Source: Chrysomallon squamiferum | Lineage: Eukaryota; Mollusca; Gastropoda; Neomphalida; Peltospiridae | Assembly: GCA_012295275.1 (NCBI GenBank) | Contig: CM022677.1 | Coordinates: forward strand, 25,355,621 to 25,380,620 | Length of the DNA stretch: 25,000 bases | Direction: 5' to 3' | Shown: piece by piece, positions 1 through 12,361 of the stretch | Numbering within the stretch: position 1 is the stretch's first letter | Layout of the letters: each line of letters starts with the position of its first letter | The notes under the pieces: generated by a model | What the model was told of the DNA's origin: nothing | Seen by the model: the letters and a program-made list of their open reading frames with translations, nothing else | Databases searched by the model: none | Position numbers and translations under genes: made by a program

Positions 1-250
1 TACAATACTAAATTTGTCTTGCGCAATACATTATTACAATACTAAATTTGCCTTGTACAACACATTATTACAATACTAAATTTGTCTTGCGCAATACATT
101 ATTACAGTACCAAATTTGTCTCATAATAATATTTTATTACAACACTAAATTTGTGTTGGTAAAACACATTATTCAATACTAAATTTGGGTTCCACAGTGT
201 ATGATTATAACACACCATTTGCATTGCAAAAACACTTTATTATTACAACA
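1..250. repeat. 34-bp tandem minisatellite, running off the left edge
   Basis: A unit of about 34 bases, beginning tacaatactaaatttg and ending in cattat, repeats head to tail. The copies at 1-34, 35-68 and 69-102 are nearly identical. Copies from about 103 onward become progressively degenerate: first small substitutions, then length changes, ending near 250. The array is cut by the window start, so its real length is unknown. No coding capacity was seen. Confidence 0.9.
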
Positions 251-712
251 AAAAACCACAACGCTCTGCTAAAGCCCAAACCATTCAGATTTTTAATAAA
301 CACAACCGAAGTCAGACTTAAAATTAATCAATATTCTTTACGAAGTTCCTGACAAAACGGAATTAATGTCAAAAGCTTCTATTCTTTCTTTTCTGAGAAA
401 AAAAAAAAAAAAAAAAAAAAAACCCATACGGATAAACACGGACGTCTTTTGTGCTTTCAACGAAGTACGACCGGAAGTGCGCAAACGCAGTAAGTTATCG
501 GCGCTGCGGTCTGCCGGTTTATCGTAAAGAACAGAAACGGAGAGTTGGAAAATGTCGATATTTGTTTGAGTTTTAAGAAGAACTGGTTTGTGAAGAGGAC
601 ATTGTCTAACTAATCGAGTTAGTCTCTTTCAGGCTACATCTGTTTGACATAATTCTTCTGCGAAGACTAATGTCACTAACGTTTAAATTGACATCGTGAA
701 CTGTTTTCTAAT
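251..712. other. Mostly unique non-coding block with a poly(A) run
   Basis: This stretch holds no recognisable gene. It contains a pure A run at about 400-421, followed by a richer-composition segment (about 430-560) with several CpGs and an ETS-like element annotated separately. Short ATG-initiated frames here close within a few codons. Confidence 0.6.
440..560. promoter_or_regulatory. Possible promoter-like CpG-containing block with an ETS-type site
   Basis: The element ACCGGAAGTGCGC at 470-482 matches the established ETS/GABP consensus (ACCGGAAGTG). It lies in a local pocket of CpG dinucleotides within otherwise AT-rich DNA. Such sites are typical of broad animal promoters. A GCAGTAAGTT sequence nearby (about 487-496) could serve as a donor of a non-coding exon. 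No transcript evidence is available and the direction is unknown, so this is a motif-level suggestion only. Confidence 0.25.
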
Positions 713-2619
<1,907 letters not shown>

Positions 2620-2850
2620 TTGTCGTTGTGGCGCAGACTGACGTCGTGGTTGTGTAGGGAGTTACGGAGTAGTTAGCGGAGCAGGGTTCAGTGAATTGAT
2701 AAATCAGTTTGTGGCGGAGTATCAGACGTGTTGCTCGCTCGTGTTAATAAACAGTGTGACCCCAGAGCTTATTAGCAGATGAGCAGTGCGCAGTGCATTA
2801 CGGGATTGACATGTTATCATCACCCAGCGTTATTAGCATCTGTTCACAAT
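2620..2850. promoter_or_regulatory. Possible promoter-like block with CRE-like and ZNF143/Staf-like motifs
   Basis: This block is less AT-rich than its flanks. It contains TGACGTCG at 2639-2646, close to the CREB/ATF palindrome. It also contains GCGCAGTGCATTACGGGA at 2788-2805, which differs by about one base from the known ZNF143/Staf consensus (GCGCAGTGCATTATGGGA in this orientation). Both are promoter-proximal motifs in animals. A link to receptor unit A, about 5 kb downstream, is possible but unproven. Confidence 0.3.
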
Positions 2851-2870
2851 TCAAGAGGAAATAAAATAAT

Positions 2871-3148
<278 letters not shown>

Positions 3149-3322
3149 CTCTCTATCTTTTCCCGCTGTCCCTATTTCGATTTATCAGCTTCTATCTTTC
3201 TATGTATAAACTGTCTAATTTAGTGTTCATTAATCCGGAATGCTGTTATTCTCCTCATGCATCATCTTCGATTATCAGATACAGAAACATTTTCATATCT
3301 GTAACAATTCGCATACTGTCAA

Positions 3323-3450
<128 letters not shown>

Positions 3451-3920
3451 GGCGACCGTATCCGCGCAACAGCAATAGACAATGACGTCAATGAAATGAA
3501 TTCTATGACGTATTGTTTTTCTTATGACTTCACGTCATGTCTTGAAAAATCATTACGATCTATGACATTGATTAACTGTTGTACTACAGAGACGTAACTC
3601 AACACAGCAACACCAGAACTAACAAAGACAGTTACGTGACAATCTCACGATCAAAATAATCTGTTTAATAATGACAGGTTCTTCGGTCAGATAACCTGAC
3701 TTTAGTTCTAGTAGGAGGCACTTAGCTGAAAAGGTCGCAAAAGTGGTTCGTCTGATCTACATCTGTTTGACTAGATTCATGATTTATACATATCCCGTCT
3801 GTTAAATAAATAAAAATAAAAATGTTGTGTGTTATGTGCTGGGAATTATTATTTATTTATTGGAATGTCTCTCTGTCTGTCTGTCTGTCTGTCTATCCAC
3901 CTGTATATCTGTCCCTCTAC
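3451..3920. other. Unique non-coding block with CRE palindrome
   Basis: This is unique sequence with no credible coding frame. It contains an exact TGACGTCA palindrome at 3483-3490 and a short (CTGT)n tract at about 3872-3893. The block lies between two microsatellites. Confidence 0.6.
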
Positions 3921-4082
3921 ATTATTATTGTTGTTGTTGTTGTTGTTATTATTATTATTATTAGCATTAGCATTATTATTATTATCATCATTATTATTAT
4001 TGTTATATTGTTATCATCATGACAGTCATCATCATCATTATTATTATTATTATCATTATTATTTTTATTATTATTATTATAT
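3921..4082. repeat. (ATT)n/(GTT)n/(ATC)n compound trinucleotide repeat
   Basis: An imperfect array of ATT, GTT and ATC triplets about 160 bases long, ending just before ATTTCCAG at 4081-4088. Confidence 0.93.
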
Positions 4083-4489
4083 TTCCAGGTTTTATGCATA
4101 TAGACGGAATTCGATACACCTTGTAACAAATTCAACAAACGGGCGCCCACAGAGTCAAAAGACGAACACACAAGAAAACATCGTCAACGCCAGCAACGAA
4201 TACGACATCATCGCACAGACTGACGCCATTGTTATAACCCACCCACCCACCCCCCGTCCTCCGCTCCACCTCACCATGCAGACCAGGGATTCCTCTGTTG
4301 CCAGCGGGGACAACCTTTGTCCTTGATAATAACCGTCTTTCATTTCTTCAAAATTATCACGAACTGCTCCTTCATTGTTTGCGTTCATTAGTCCTTCGCA
4401 GTTAATAGTAATGTGTTTGTGTATTGATTTCTTGTGACATGCACAGAAAAACTGCAATGTAAGCCAAAGAAAGATACAAAGATACAAAA
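4083..4489. other. Unique block with a C-rich patch, no gene recognised
   Basis: About 4140-4330 is higher-complexity sequence containing a C-rich patch (4239-4265). Frames are open on both strands but neither resembles a known protein. On the + strand the frame enters directly from the ATT array and ends at 4326. On the - strand a hydrophobic Met-initiated stretch is present. A decayed mobile-element or exon fragment cannot be excluded. Confidence 0.35.
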
Positions 4490-4495
4490 AAAATA

Positions 4496-4531
<36 letters not shown>
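4490..4531. repeat. (AAT)n microsatellite
   Basis: A short run of AAAT units followed by pure AAT triplets. Confidence 0.93.
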
Positions 4532-4534
<3 letters not shown>

Positions 4535-4727
4535 GCTTTTTTCGGATACAAATGAAGAAGTGAGTAAAGCCGCTTTACAGGTGAATGTTACAATCTGAGG
4601 CCAGACGCTAAACCGAGGTGCAGTCGTTGATTTTAAGTGGAGAAATGTTTTCTGTTTGGAATTGTGTTCGAGAATAGCACGTGGTGATTCGTTACTGGTT
4701 TGTAAAACAGTCTATAAACTGTTCGAT

Positions 4728-4730
<3 letters not shown>

Positions 4731-4799
<69 letters not shown>
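4731..4799. repeat. (CT)n microsatellite, about 69 bases
   Basis: A TC tract with one TTTC interruption near its left end. Confidence 0.96.
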
Positions 4800-4802
<3 letters not shown>

Positions 4803-6457
4803 ATAAAGAATGAACTCAATTCTGTCTCGTTTATTGCGAATGACGTAAACATTTTATTATGACGTCATCGACGAGTAATGTCTGATACGATTAACGCACT
4901 TGTGCTGTGACAACGACAGTTATTACTACAACTTCTCGATGCTGAAATTATCAACCCTTTATGTATAAACAAATAATTAAAAAAAATAATGCTGCAGGTG
5001 TCGTTGCTGAACTGACGACGTCATCACCAATTTGAAATCACTGCACTGAGATTAATTAGTATCTGTCAGTCTGGAGATATTGAATTGCAATATTCCTAAA
5101 ATATAACTTATTGGTTTCTTCATAATTGTAATGTTACAGATTATAATGCAAATATGCTCATATTAAATAATTACTGACTAATCGCAGAGAAATGTCGTAG
5201 AAAAAATCTATAAGACTTGGAAAAATAAAATTAAAAATAACAGACAAAAGGTAAAAGGAAAGGAAGATAATTAAAGACAGAGAAAAGAAAAAGTCGATTA
5301 AAATTAATAAACGGAAAAAGAAATCTTGAAAAATACAGCGTAGAGGAAAACAGAAAGGATAAGAGAATAGACAGAAGAAAGAAGGAATTAAAGGGATAAC
5401 AGAAAGTAAATGTGAAAGAAGTACGAGAAGATTAAAAAAGAAAGAATAGTGAGATAGAAACAGAAGTTTGAAGAAAGAAGAAATAGTAAAAAGAAGAAAG
5501 GAAAGGTTGAAACCAGAATCACAAAAAAAAAAAAAAAGAACGAAGAAATTTAATCAATGCTTTAAACTGATCATATTTGGAATTATCCGTGTTCGGTGTA
5601 TGACTATAAAAAGTGAAGATTAGGGATTTTAAACAGCTGATGTTCGTGATTCAAGTCTGAGGGTGAAAAATCTGTATCCTCTTTCATTTAATTAACTTTG
5701 TTCGGAATTAGAACAGAGAATACGCAAGACGATACACTGTTTAAAAAAATATGTGACATTGATTTATAATTTTATCAACGTATACATATTGTTCTTTCAG
5801 TTAAAAAAAATTAACTTGCATGTTCGATTAATCAAAAGCTCATTCTGAATTTCATCGATATCGTATTCTTTAAATCTGAAACTTTATTGAGAAAAAACTG
5901 CTTTGTATTTTCAGTTCACTTTGTTGGCAACAGACTGAAAGCAGGAACATGTATGGATGATTCACGTGGATGACATTTCTCAAAGCGGAAAACACTTCGT
6001 TATATATTTAACTTAAAATAAGGAAAACTAAGTCAATTGTTATAGAGAAAAAAATAGCAAGGATATACAGCATATAAAAAGAGGTAAAATTGTGTCAACC
6101 TCAATAACACTGAAAACCCAAGAAGATACATCATTTATAAAGACGTCAATTCTTGATATCATATATTTTACATAATTTCAGGAATATAAACCATTTGTTT
6201 CAGAGAACAAAAACAAAAAAAAAGAAAATAATAAAAAAAAAGAATAACAAGTAAAAGATACAGAATTTAAAAAAAAAGAGGTGAATTCGTGTTATCATTT
6301 ATTCAGTTTAAATTGATGAATCCAAATAAGAGAAATAAAAACAGGAAAATGTACAATCTCAGACTGAAGTGAATTGGTCTTGTGACACAAATAAAACAAA
6401 TGAACAAACAGTGAAAAGTGTGTACTGCGTGTTCTACGAAAAAACAAGAAACAAGAA
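4800..6457. other. AT-rich, purine-skewed non-coding region
   Basis: No gene was seen. The left part carries an exact TGACGTCA palindrome at 4860-4867 and a related CGACGTCA near 5020. From about 5190 to 5560 the + strand is strongly A/G-rich (aag/gaa-type units, a long run of few pyrimidines). From 5560 to 6457 it is AT-rich unique sequence with short A runs. All frames are closed by frequent stops. Confidence 0.7.
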
Positions 6458-6784
6458 ACAAGAAGCTTTGGACGTTGAAGAAAAATTCATTAATTAATAA
6501 TTAAATGAAAATCAGAAATCACCACCTCATAATCATTGAAATTGTTCGTCATGTGTTGAAATTAAGACTATACATCTGAGTTTGAAGCAGATGCTGCTTA
6601 TTATAGATAATTAAATACAAGAAGATTTCAACGCTGGACGCTGAAGAAAAATACATTAATTAATTTTAAATAAAAAAAATCAGAAGTCTGCAGCGCATAT
6701 TCACACACATTGTTCGCCAAATGCTGAAATTAAGAATATACATTGAAGTTTGAAGCAGATGTTCTTTATTTTAGATAATTAAAT
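6458..6784. repeat. Tandem duplication, two units of about 160-168 bases
   Basis: Unit 1 (about 6458-6616) and unit 2 (about 6617-6784) share, in the same order, acaagaag, a (c)gctggacg/ggacg(t/c)tgaagaaaaa segment, cattaattaa, a cagaa segment, attgttcg, tgaaattaaga, tgaagcagatg and agataattaaatacaagaag. Substitutions and small indels separate them, so the duplication is not recent. A third partial unit may begin at 6785 (acaagaagatacacc). No coding potential. Confidence 0.85.
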
Positions 6785-6792
6785 ACAAGAAG

Positions 6793-7790
6793 ATACACCA
6801 TCTAATTAAATTATAATCAGGATTCGGTTCCTGAAATATATACTCAAAGTGCATCTAAAACAGAACTATTTTATCGTGAAACTCACTGAAACCAGATCAT
6901 TTTATGTTACGATCAATATGTTTGTTCATCGTAATGATCTGTGAATCTGCTGTACAGAACAGACATCAAAAAAGTGAAATGTTATTGTAGAATGCTAAAA
7001 TATTCATGATATAAACAAATCAGTGGGAAAAAATCTACATATCTGGAAGCAATTTGCATTATTAAAAAGTCTGCAGAAAATAAAACCTTAATCGACCATA
7101 AGAGAAGTTTGAACATATTGTTTTCACAGTTATTAAGTTGCGTATCAGCACTTTTGTGTGCCTGTGCTAATATTCGACTTTAGTGGGCAATTCTTTGCAT
7201 TTATTTACAGTTGCAAAATATCACGGAACAGTATTTTAACATTAGTCTATTGTTAAAAACGTGACTGGATCTCGATTTGATGTTTTAACATTAATCTGTG
7301 CTACAAAAAGATTACAGATAGAGTGAGACCAACCAAGAAAAGAAGAGTTTACTTTTGTTAAAACACGTGAGTTTAGACGATAAAAAAAAAAAAATCCCTT
7401 AGTGTTACTGTGCATTACTGAAAGTGTTGAAGTGAAAAAGAAAAAGAGAAAAAAAAAGAAGAAAGAAAACCAGTTGCAAACTTTTACATTTGTCATTCAC
7501 AATACGTAACAGAAACGACTACAAAACAGTTGTTACGTACGTGTTACAGTCGGTTACGGGTACATCTCACTTTCGCTAGATACTCAGAGACTGTGTCTGT
7601 GTTAAATGTTTGACTGTAACACACATACGCCATCAGATAATATAAACTCTGATAGGAATAATTAAAAGAAAAATTAAATAGTAAAGGACTGAGATTAACA
7701 ACAACAAATCTAAACGGATAACTAAGGAATAAAACAGAGAAATATATATATATTTTTTTTAAAGTTATTTTGAAGATATAAAAAGATTCA
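6793..7790. other. Non-coding region upstream of receptor unit A
   Basis: AT-rich unique sequence with poly(A) patches at 7382-7394 and an A/G-rich tract at 7435-7468. It presumably holds the promoter and/or 5' untranslated leader of the receptor exon starting at 7946, but no TATA box or transcription start can be fixed from sequence. A TTTACAG at about 7204-7210 could be a splice acceptor for a leader exon; this is speculative. Confidence 0.4.
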
Positions 7791-7808
7791 ATGACAGAAG
7801 AGACTTGA
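7791..7808 (+). promoter_or_regulatory. Possible 5-codon upstream ORF in the leader of receptor unit A
   Basis: ATG at 7791 is followed by four sense codons and TGA at 7806-7808, about 140 bases upstream of the proposed receptor start. If the leader includes this site, it would be a minimal uORF. Whether the transcript extends this far is not known. Confidence 0.3.
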
Positions 7809-7821
7809 AGGACAACAACAG

Positions 7822-7822
7822 C

Positions 7823-7878
<56 letters not shown>

Positions 7879-7923
7879 TAACAATAACAATAACAATAAC
7901 AATAATAACAATAACAACAATAA
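7822..7923. repeat. (AAT)n/(AAC)n repeat directly upstream of receptor unit A
   Basis: About 100 bases of AAT triplets grading into AAT/AAC hexamers, ending 23 bases before the proposed ATG at 7946. It is in frame with the receptor and would read as polyasparagine. However, there is no ATG between the in-frame stop at 7760-7762 and 7946, so it is most simply 5' untranslated sequence. The second receptor unit has an AAT repeat in the same position. Confidence 0.93.
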
Positions 7924-7945
7924 CGGAGTACAACACGAAACCACA

Positions 7946-8636
7946 ATGGCGTGTATTCGACTCTTCTTTCTCTCTTTCTTCGTTCTTTCATTTTGCCCTC
8001 ACAACGCGGTTTCCAAGGGACACAGACGAATACACATCGCAGGGTTACTTCCCTTTAACAAGAGTTTCCTCTTCTCCGTGCAAAAAGTCCGGCCAGCCGT
8101 CGACATCGCCGTCAACAAGATCAAACAGCTCAACATGCCCTTCAAATACTTCAGCATCAACTACGGCGACTCCAACTGCTCGATCGCCAACGGCATGGAC
8201 GTGGCCATCACGTTCTTCATCAACAACAAGGTGGACGTCTTCCTCGGACCGCCATGCGACTACGCAGCCGCGCCCGTTGCCAGGCAACTGCGCTACTGGA
8301 ACGTTCCCATGGTGACGGCCGGAGCCATGGCCCGGGACTTCTACATCGACAAGAAGACCGAGTTCCAGCTGATGACGCGCGTGGGGCCGAACTTCAACTC
8401 GCTCGTCAGCTTCATCATCTCCGTCCTCACCAGGTTCACGTGGTCGAAGGTGAAGCTGCTGTACAACCCGTTCGGACAGCAGCACGTCGTGCACAAGTTC
8501 TGCCACATCGCCGTGGACGGCATCCACAAAGGTCTGCGCACGCAGAACGTGCTGAAGGTGAACCAGGAGTACTTCAAGTTCCACGACCTGGAAATCCTCG
8601 CGAAGATGGAGAAGGAGATCGGCAAAGAGTTTGCAA
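7946..8636 (+). CDS. Natriuretic peptide receptor-like protein, first coding exon (receptor unit A, partial)
   Basis: Encodes 230 complete residues of a secreted or membrane receptor N terminus. The start at 7946 has a strong context (CACAATGG) and opens a hydrophobic signal peptide (about residues 1-23, MACIRLFFLSFF...). Next comes an ANF_receptor-type, periplasmic-binding-like ligand domain. The conserved first-disulfide cysteines are at residues 78 (GDSNC) and 104 (GPPCDY), 26 residues apart, the spacing I recall for vertebrate NPR-A. The family core CDYAAAPVAR follows, then a W-N-VP-TAGA segment, a TRVGP segment, W-SKVKLLYN, and Cys186 (FCHIAVDGIH), which aligns with the cysteine preceding the EGVH segment in vertebrate NPRs. 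NKS and NCS are potential N-glycosylation sites. The exon ends in phase 1 at GTAAGT. The transmembrane, kinase-homology and cyclase domains are not in this exon, so it cannot be decided whether this is a cyclase receptor or a clearance (NPR-C-like) receptor. The coding part is visibly GC- and CpG-rich compared with its flanks. Confidence 0.9.
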
Positions 8637-8642
8637 GTAAGT
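8634..8642 (+). other. Splice donor of receptor unit A exon 1
   Basis: CAA|GTAAGT matches the U1 donor consensus. It interrupts the reading frame after the first base of a codon (phase 1) just before the frame would stop at TGA 8642-8644. The protein alignment to the second unit (GK-acidic-residue ending) also breaks at this point, which supports the site. Confidence 0.85.
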
Positions 8643-8707
8643 GAATCTACTGTTGTCTGTGTTGTTAATGTCATTTTTATTTCATAGTTATTGTTGTTGT
8701 TGGTGGT

Positions 8708-8708
8708 A

Positions 8709-8755
<47 letters not shown>

Positions 8756-8776
8756 ATTATTATTATTAACATTATT

Positions 8777-8807
<31 letters not shown>

Positions 8808-9044
8808 TTATTATTAATATTATTGTTGTTGTTGTTCTTGTTGGTTTTGTTATTATTATTACTGTACTGAAATGGAATATTATAAATGGCGATTATATTC
8901 CAAGGGAGACAAATCTACTGTGCTTATTACCGATTATGTTGACCTTAACTGTTGGTGATACCATTCCTACATCGTAAGGTAACATCAAATAACTGTTATT
9001 TATTTATTTATTTATTTATTTATTATTATTTTTTCTTCTTCTTC

Positions 9045-9076
<32 letters not shown>

Positions 9077-9090
9077 TAGCATTAGTATTA
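8708..9090. repeat. (ATT)n and (TTTA)n repeats in presumed intron
   Basis: ATT triplets with ACATT and GTT interruptions at 8708-8860, a unique gap, then TTTA units at 8997-9023, CTT at 9032-9046 and ATT at 9046-9076. They lie directly downstream of the receptor A donor, so they are probably intronic. Confidence 0.9.
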
Positions 9091-9827
9091 TTATTTTAAA
9101 TTTCTAGCAACAGATAAATAGCTATTTGTTATTTATTTATCTGTTTACATAAACACTTACTTTTATTCGTAATACCGTGTTTTACAGTTACATGTTGCAT
9201 CTACTTATATCCATCCTTATGTACAAGTATACTAATTGTTTTATTACAAGAACAAAACCTTGTATTATATTATAAATTATTAATATAAGATTATAAAACG
9301 AAATTTTTCAGGGACATAACTCTGAATCAGTTTTGTGCTTTAGTTTGTTTTGTTTTGCTAATGATCTCCCCTGCCAAAGTCTTTAGTATTGAATTATTTA
9401 GCTCTCACTGAAAATGACGTGTCAGAAGAAACGATCCCAAAGACTTTGATTTCCAATTCTAATGACAGAACATTTCATTAAAATGTTTAACGTGAATTAA
9501 ATTTATATCACTGCTTTCTTTGTTTTATAATAAACACAATTTTACATCATATGATTTTACGATAATATTTCTTCTGACATTATACATCAAAGTAATATTT
9601 TTTTTATTTTTATTTGCGTGTGTGTGTGAGTATGTGTGTGTGTGTTTTAGTATATTGTTATAATAAAAGCCATTTTGTATCAACACAGTGCACAGTTTTA
9701 TGATAACTGTTCTTGTTATAATAACAACGCGGTTTTGCAGTAACAACTTTTTATAACAAATACATTTGTCACTGTATGTTTTCTGGTTGTTTTTTCTTTT
9801 TGTCTTTTTGTTGTTTATTGATTTTAC

Positions 9828-9870
<43 letters not shown>

Positions 9871-10459
9871 TCTGTGAGCACATTCTTCTATCAACATATT
9901 TTAGTCAAGACGTTTTTGTATGAACAGCATTTTATATCAACATTTACAAGCTACGACTTATCTGAAATAAAAATTATTTAGTTATTTACTTTTATTTTTT
10001 TCCTTTGTTATATACATAAATCACTCTTTGTTTGTTTTATTTGTGTAACAAAAGGTTATCTATCGTGATGGATCCTGGGTCACTCTGCTCCTAAAACAAC
10101 AGATTTATCAGTGAAAGGAATGCCATTTTAGAATTATTTTTCGCTAGAATAATATCTATTTAATGTCACGTGAGTTCACGAAAAATTTAAGTCTTAAGCT
10201 ATGGCGTCATCTCTTTATGTTAAATTTATTTTCTCTTCTGAAAAGGTCAGACGAGCTGTATAAACTAGGGTCAAAGTTCAAACGATCATTAGACATAATT
10301 CTGTACTAAAAATTAAAGGTGCTTTCATACGACGTAACTTCGTCTGCTTCCAGTATCTGGTTTGATGAGATTAGAGTGAGGCATATGAACTAAATGTTAT
10401 AAATATTCTCTACATTTTGCATTATATTTGTTCTTGTTTTTATCTTTATATATATATGT

Positions 10460-10505
<46 letters not shown>

Positions 10506-10752
10506 ATTTATGGATTTATGTATTATTCTGACTGACATGATAAATCCAAACACTGAACATCAACCTACCTTTTTTTTTTTAAATCTACATTTGAAAATTC
10601 ATTAGTTTAGTGTCTGTTTTATTTTTTTTCTCAAACTCCTCGGCTATTTTTTTTTATTATTATTTTTATTTATAAATTTGTTCTTGTTCTTGTTGCTGTT
10701 GTCACTAAGATTTTTTTTTCCCGAGTACACTAATAATAATAACAATAATAAA

Positions 10753-10784
<32 letters not shown>

Positions 10785-11108
10785 TAACATTCTGATATAT
10801 TAAATCTGTCTTGAAAACATTTCTACGCAATTGTATTATTCTTAAAGGTCCCACTAATTAAACCGATTTGAGTGAACGCGCCTATACCAATATATCACTG
10901 CTGGCAAAGCCACATAATTTAGTCTAACAAAGACCAGTCTCGTTATCTGCATCAAAATCACTGGCTAGTGAAGTGATCTCTAATGTTACTGATAATGAAT
11001 TGATATTTTGACCTTTGACCCGACAGTCTTGTTTTATTTCATTAGACTTACTTGATGGCAGTCTGCTGGTACCATTTATTTCTTTTTCTAAAATCAAAAG
11101 GTATACAC
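9091..11108. other. Non-coding, presumed intronic or intergenic, between receptor units
   Basis: Mostly AT-rich unique sequence with embedded microsatellites: GT-rich at 9615-9645, (ATT)n at 9829-9869, (GT)n at 10456-10504, T runs at 10570-10580 and 10709-10719, and (AAT)n at 10731-10790. I looked for a continuation of the receptor A ectodomain (in NPRs the next conserved feature is a cysteine-containing beta strand followed by a hydrophobic helix) and found no convincing exon. Confidence 0.6.
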
Positions 11109-11109
11109 A

Positions 11110-11207
<98 letters not shown>

Positions 11208-11308
11208 CTCTTTTTTTTTCTCTCTCTCTCTGTCTCTCTCTGTCTCTTTCTGTCTCTGTCTCTGTCTCTCTCTGTCTTTTTCGTCCTCTCTTTCATTCTC
11301 TCTCTCAA
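11109..11308. repeat. (CT)n compound microsatellite, about 200 bases
   Basis: Begins with a short CA tract, then about 95 bases of pure CT, a T run at 11211-11219, and CT/TGTC degenerate repeats to 11308. Confidence 0.96.
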
Positions 11309-12011
11309 TATATATCTAGAGGGATCTATACATAGATATCGGACAGAACTGTGTGTTATTCTCTGTGTATGTCTGGGTGTGTATGTGTATCTGTGTCTCT
11401 GTATTGCTTCCATGTACGTGTGAATTTTCTGTATGTGTCTTTATAATGTGTAGCCATGTGCGTGAATGCGTGCATGTGTGTGTGTGTATGTCTGAACACG
11501 ACACACGAGCTCTTGGTTCAGATCTGTAATGTCAGGTTTATTTATTCCTGACCTTTTCATTGAGAAGAGTTAATAAAATATATGGAAAATTCCTGTCTAC
11601 GAATTAATCTTTTATAAACCCACAAAATATATTTCTGATGTCTTTGAATGCCGTAAAGGAGATTTTCGTGTTTCGATGAGAAGGTTGAAACGCATGGGAA
11701 TTAAAATGACAAAAAAAATGACGGTTAAAAAGATATAAATTTTACTTAAGAAAGAAAAAGTCTTTGAAAAAAATACAGTGCATTTAGGTGAACGAAGACT
11801 TGCACTGTTGTATGATAAGTTAAAATGCACAGATCGAGTTTTGCTAAAAATTGAGTTTGATGCAGTGAAACATTCTGGTTATCTGTTGCTTGCTGGCGAC
11901 GAATCTAATTAACTGTGAAGTCGCTGATATCTAATATTGGAAGACCTCTGAACTTCTTTTCATAATGCAAAACGTCTGACATCCATTAACGTTTTTTTTT
12001 TTCTGTATCTC
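11309..12011. other. Non-coding, no gene seen
   Basis: A GT-rich degenerate patch at 11348-11490 is followed by unique AT-rich sequence. The - strand frame at 11612-11830 lacks any recognisable family feature. Confidence 0.6.
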
Positions 12012-12153
12012 TGTGTGTGTGTCTATGTGTGTCTGTGTATTTTGTTTAAAGGTGATTATATGGTGTATCATCCTTTACTAAATAATATCTTCATATATAT
12101 ATACACACACACAAACACACACACATACATATATGCGTGTACATGTATGTATG

Positions 12154-12208
<55 letters not shown>

Positions 12209-12283
12209 CGTTATATATATATATATATTTTATATTTTCATATATTTTATATATATATATATATATAAACAACAACATCACAG

Positions 12284-12358
<75 letters not shown>
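12012..12358. repeat. Compound (TG)n, (CA)n, (TA)n and (GA)n microsatellite
   Basis: TG-rich at 12012-12040, CA at 12103-12127, (GTAT)n grading into (TA)n at 12143-12206, more TA at 12213-12267, then pure (GA)n at 12289-12358. The (GA)n is opposite in strand orientation to the (CT)n about 1 kb upstream. Confidence 0.95.

Positions 12359-12361
<3 letters not shown>

Noticed and set aside
3829-4487. Possible exon in the unique block at 4083-4330 (preceded by TTTCCAG on +, and a hydrophobic Met-start on -)
   Set aside because: No protein family is recognised on either strand, and no matching donor or frame supports an exon. It is left as an unexplained unique block.
8045-8674. Long - strand frame (209 codons) opposite receptor exon A
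   Set aside because: It is antisense to a well-supported receptor exon. The absence of stops follows from the high GC3 of the sense gene, and the translation has no family features.
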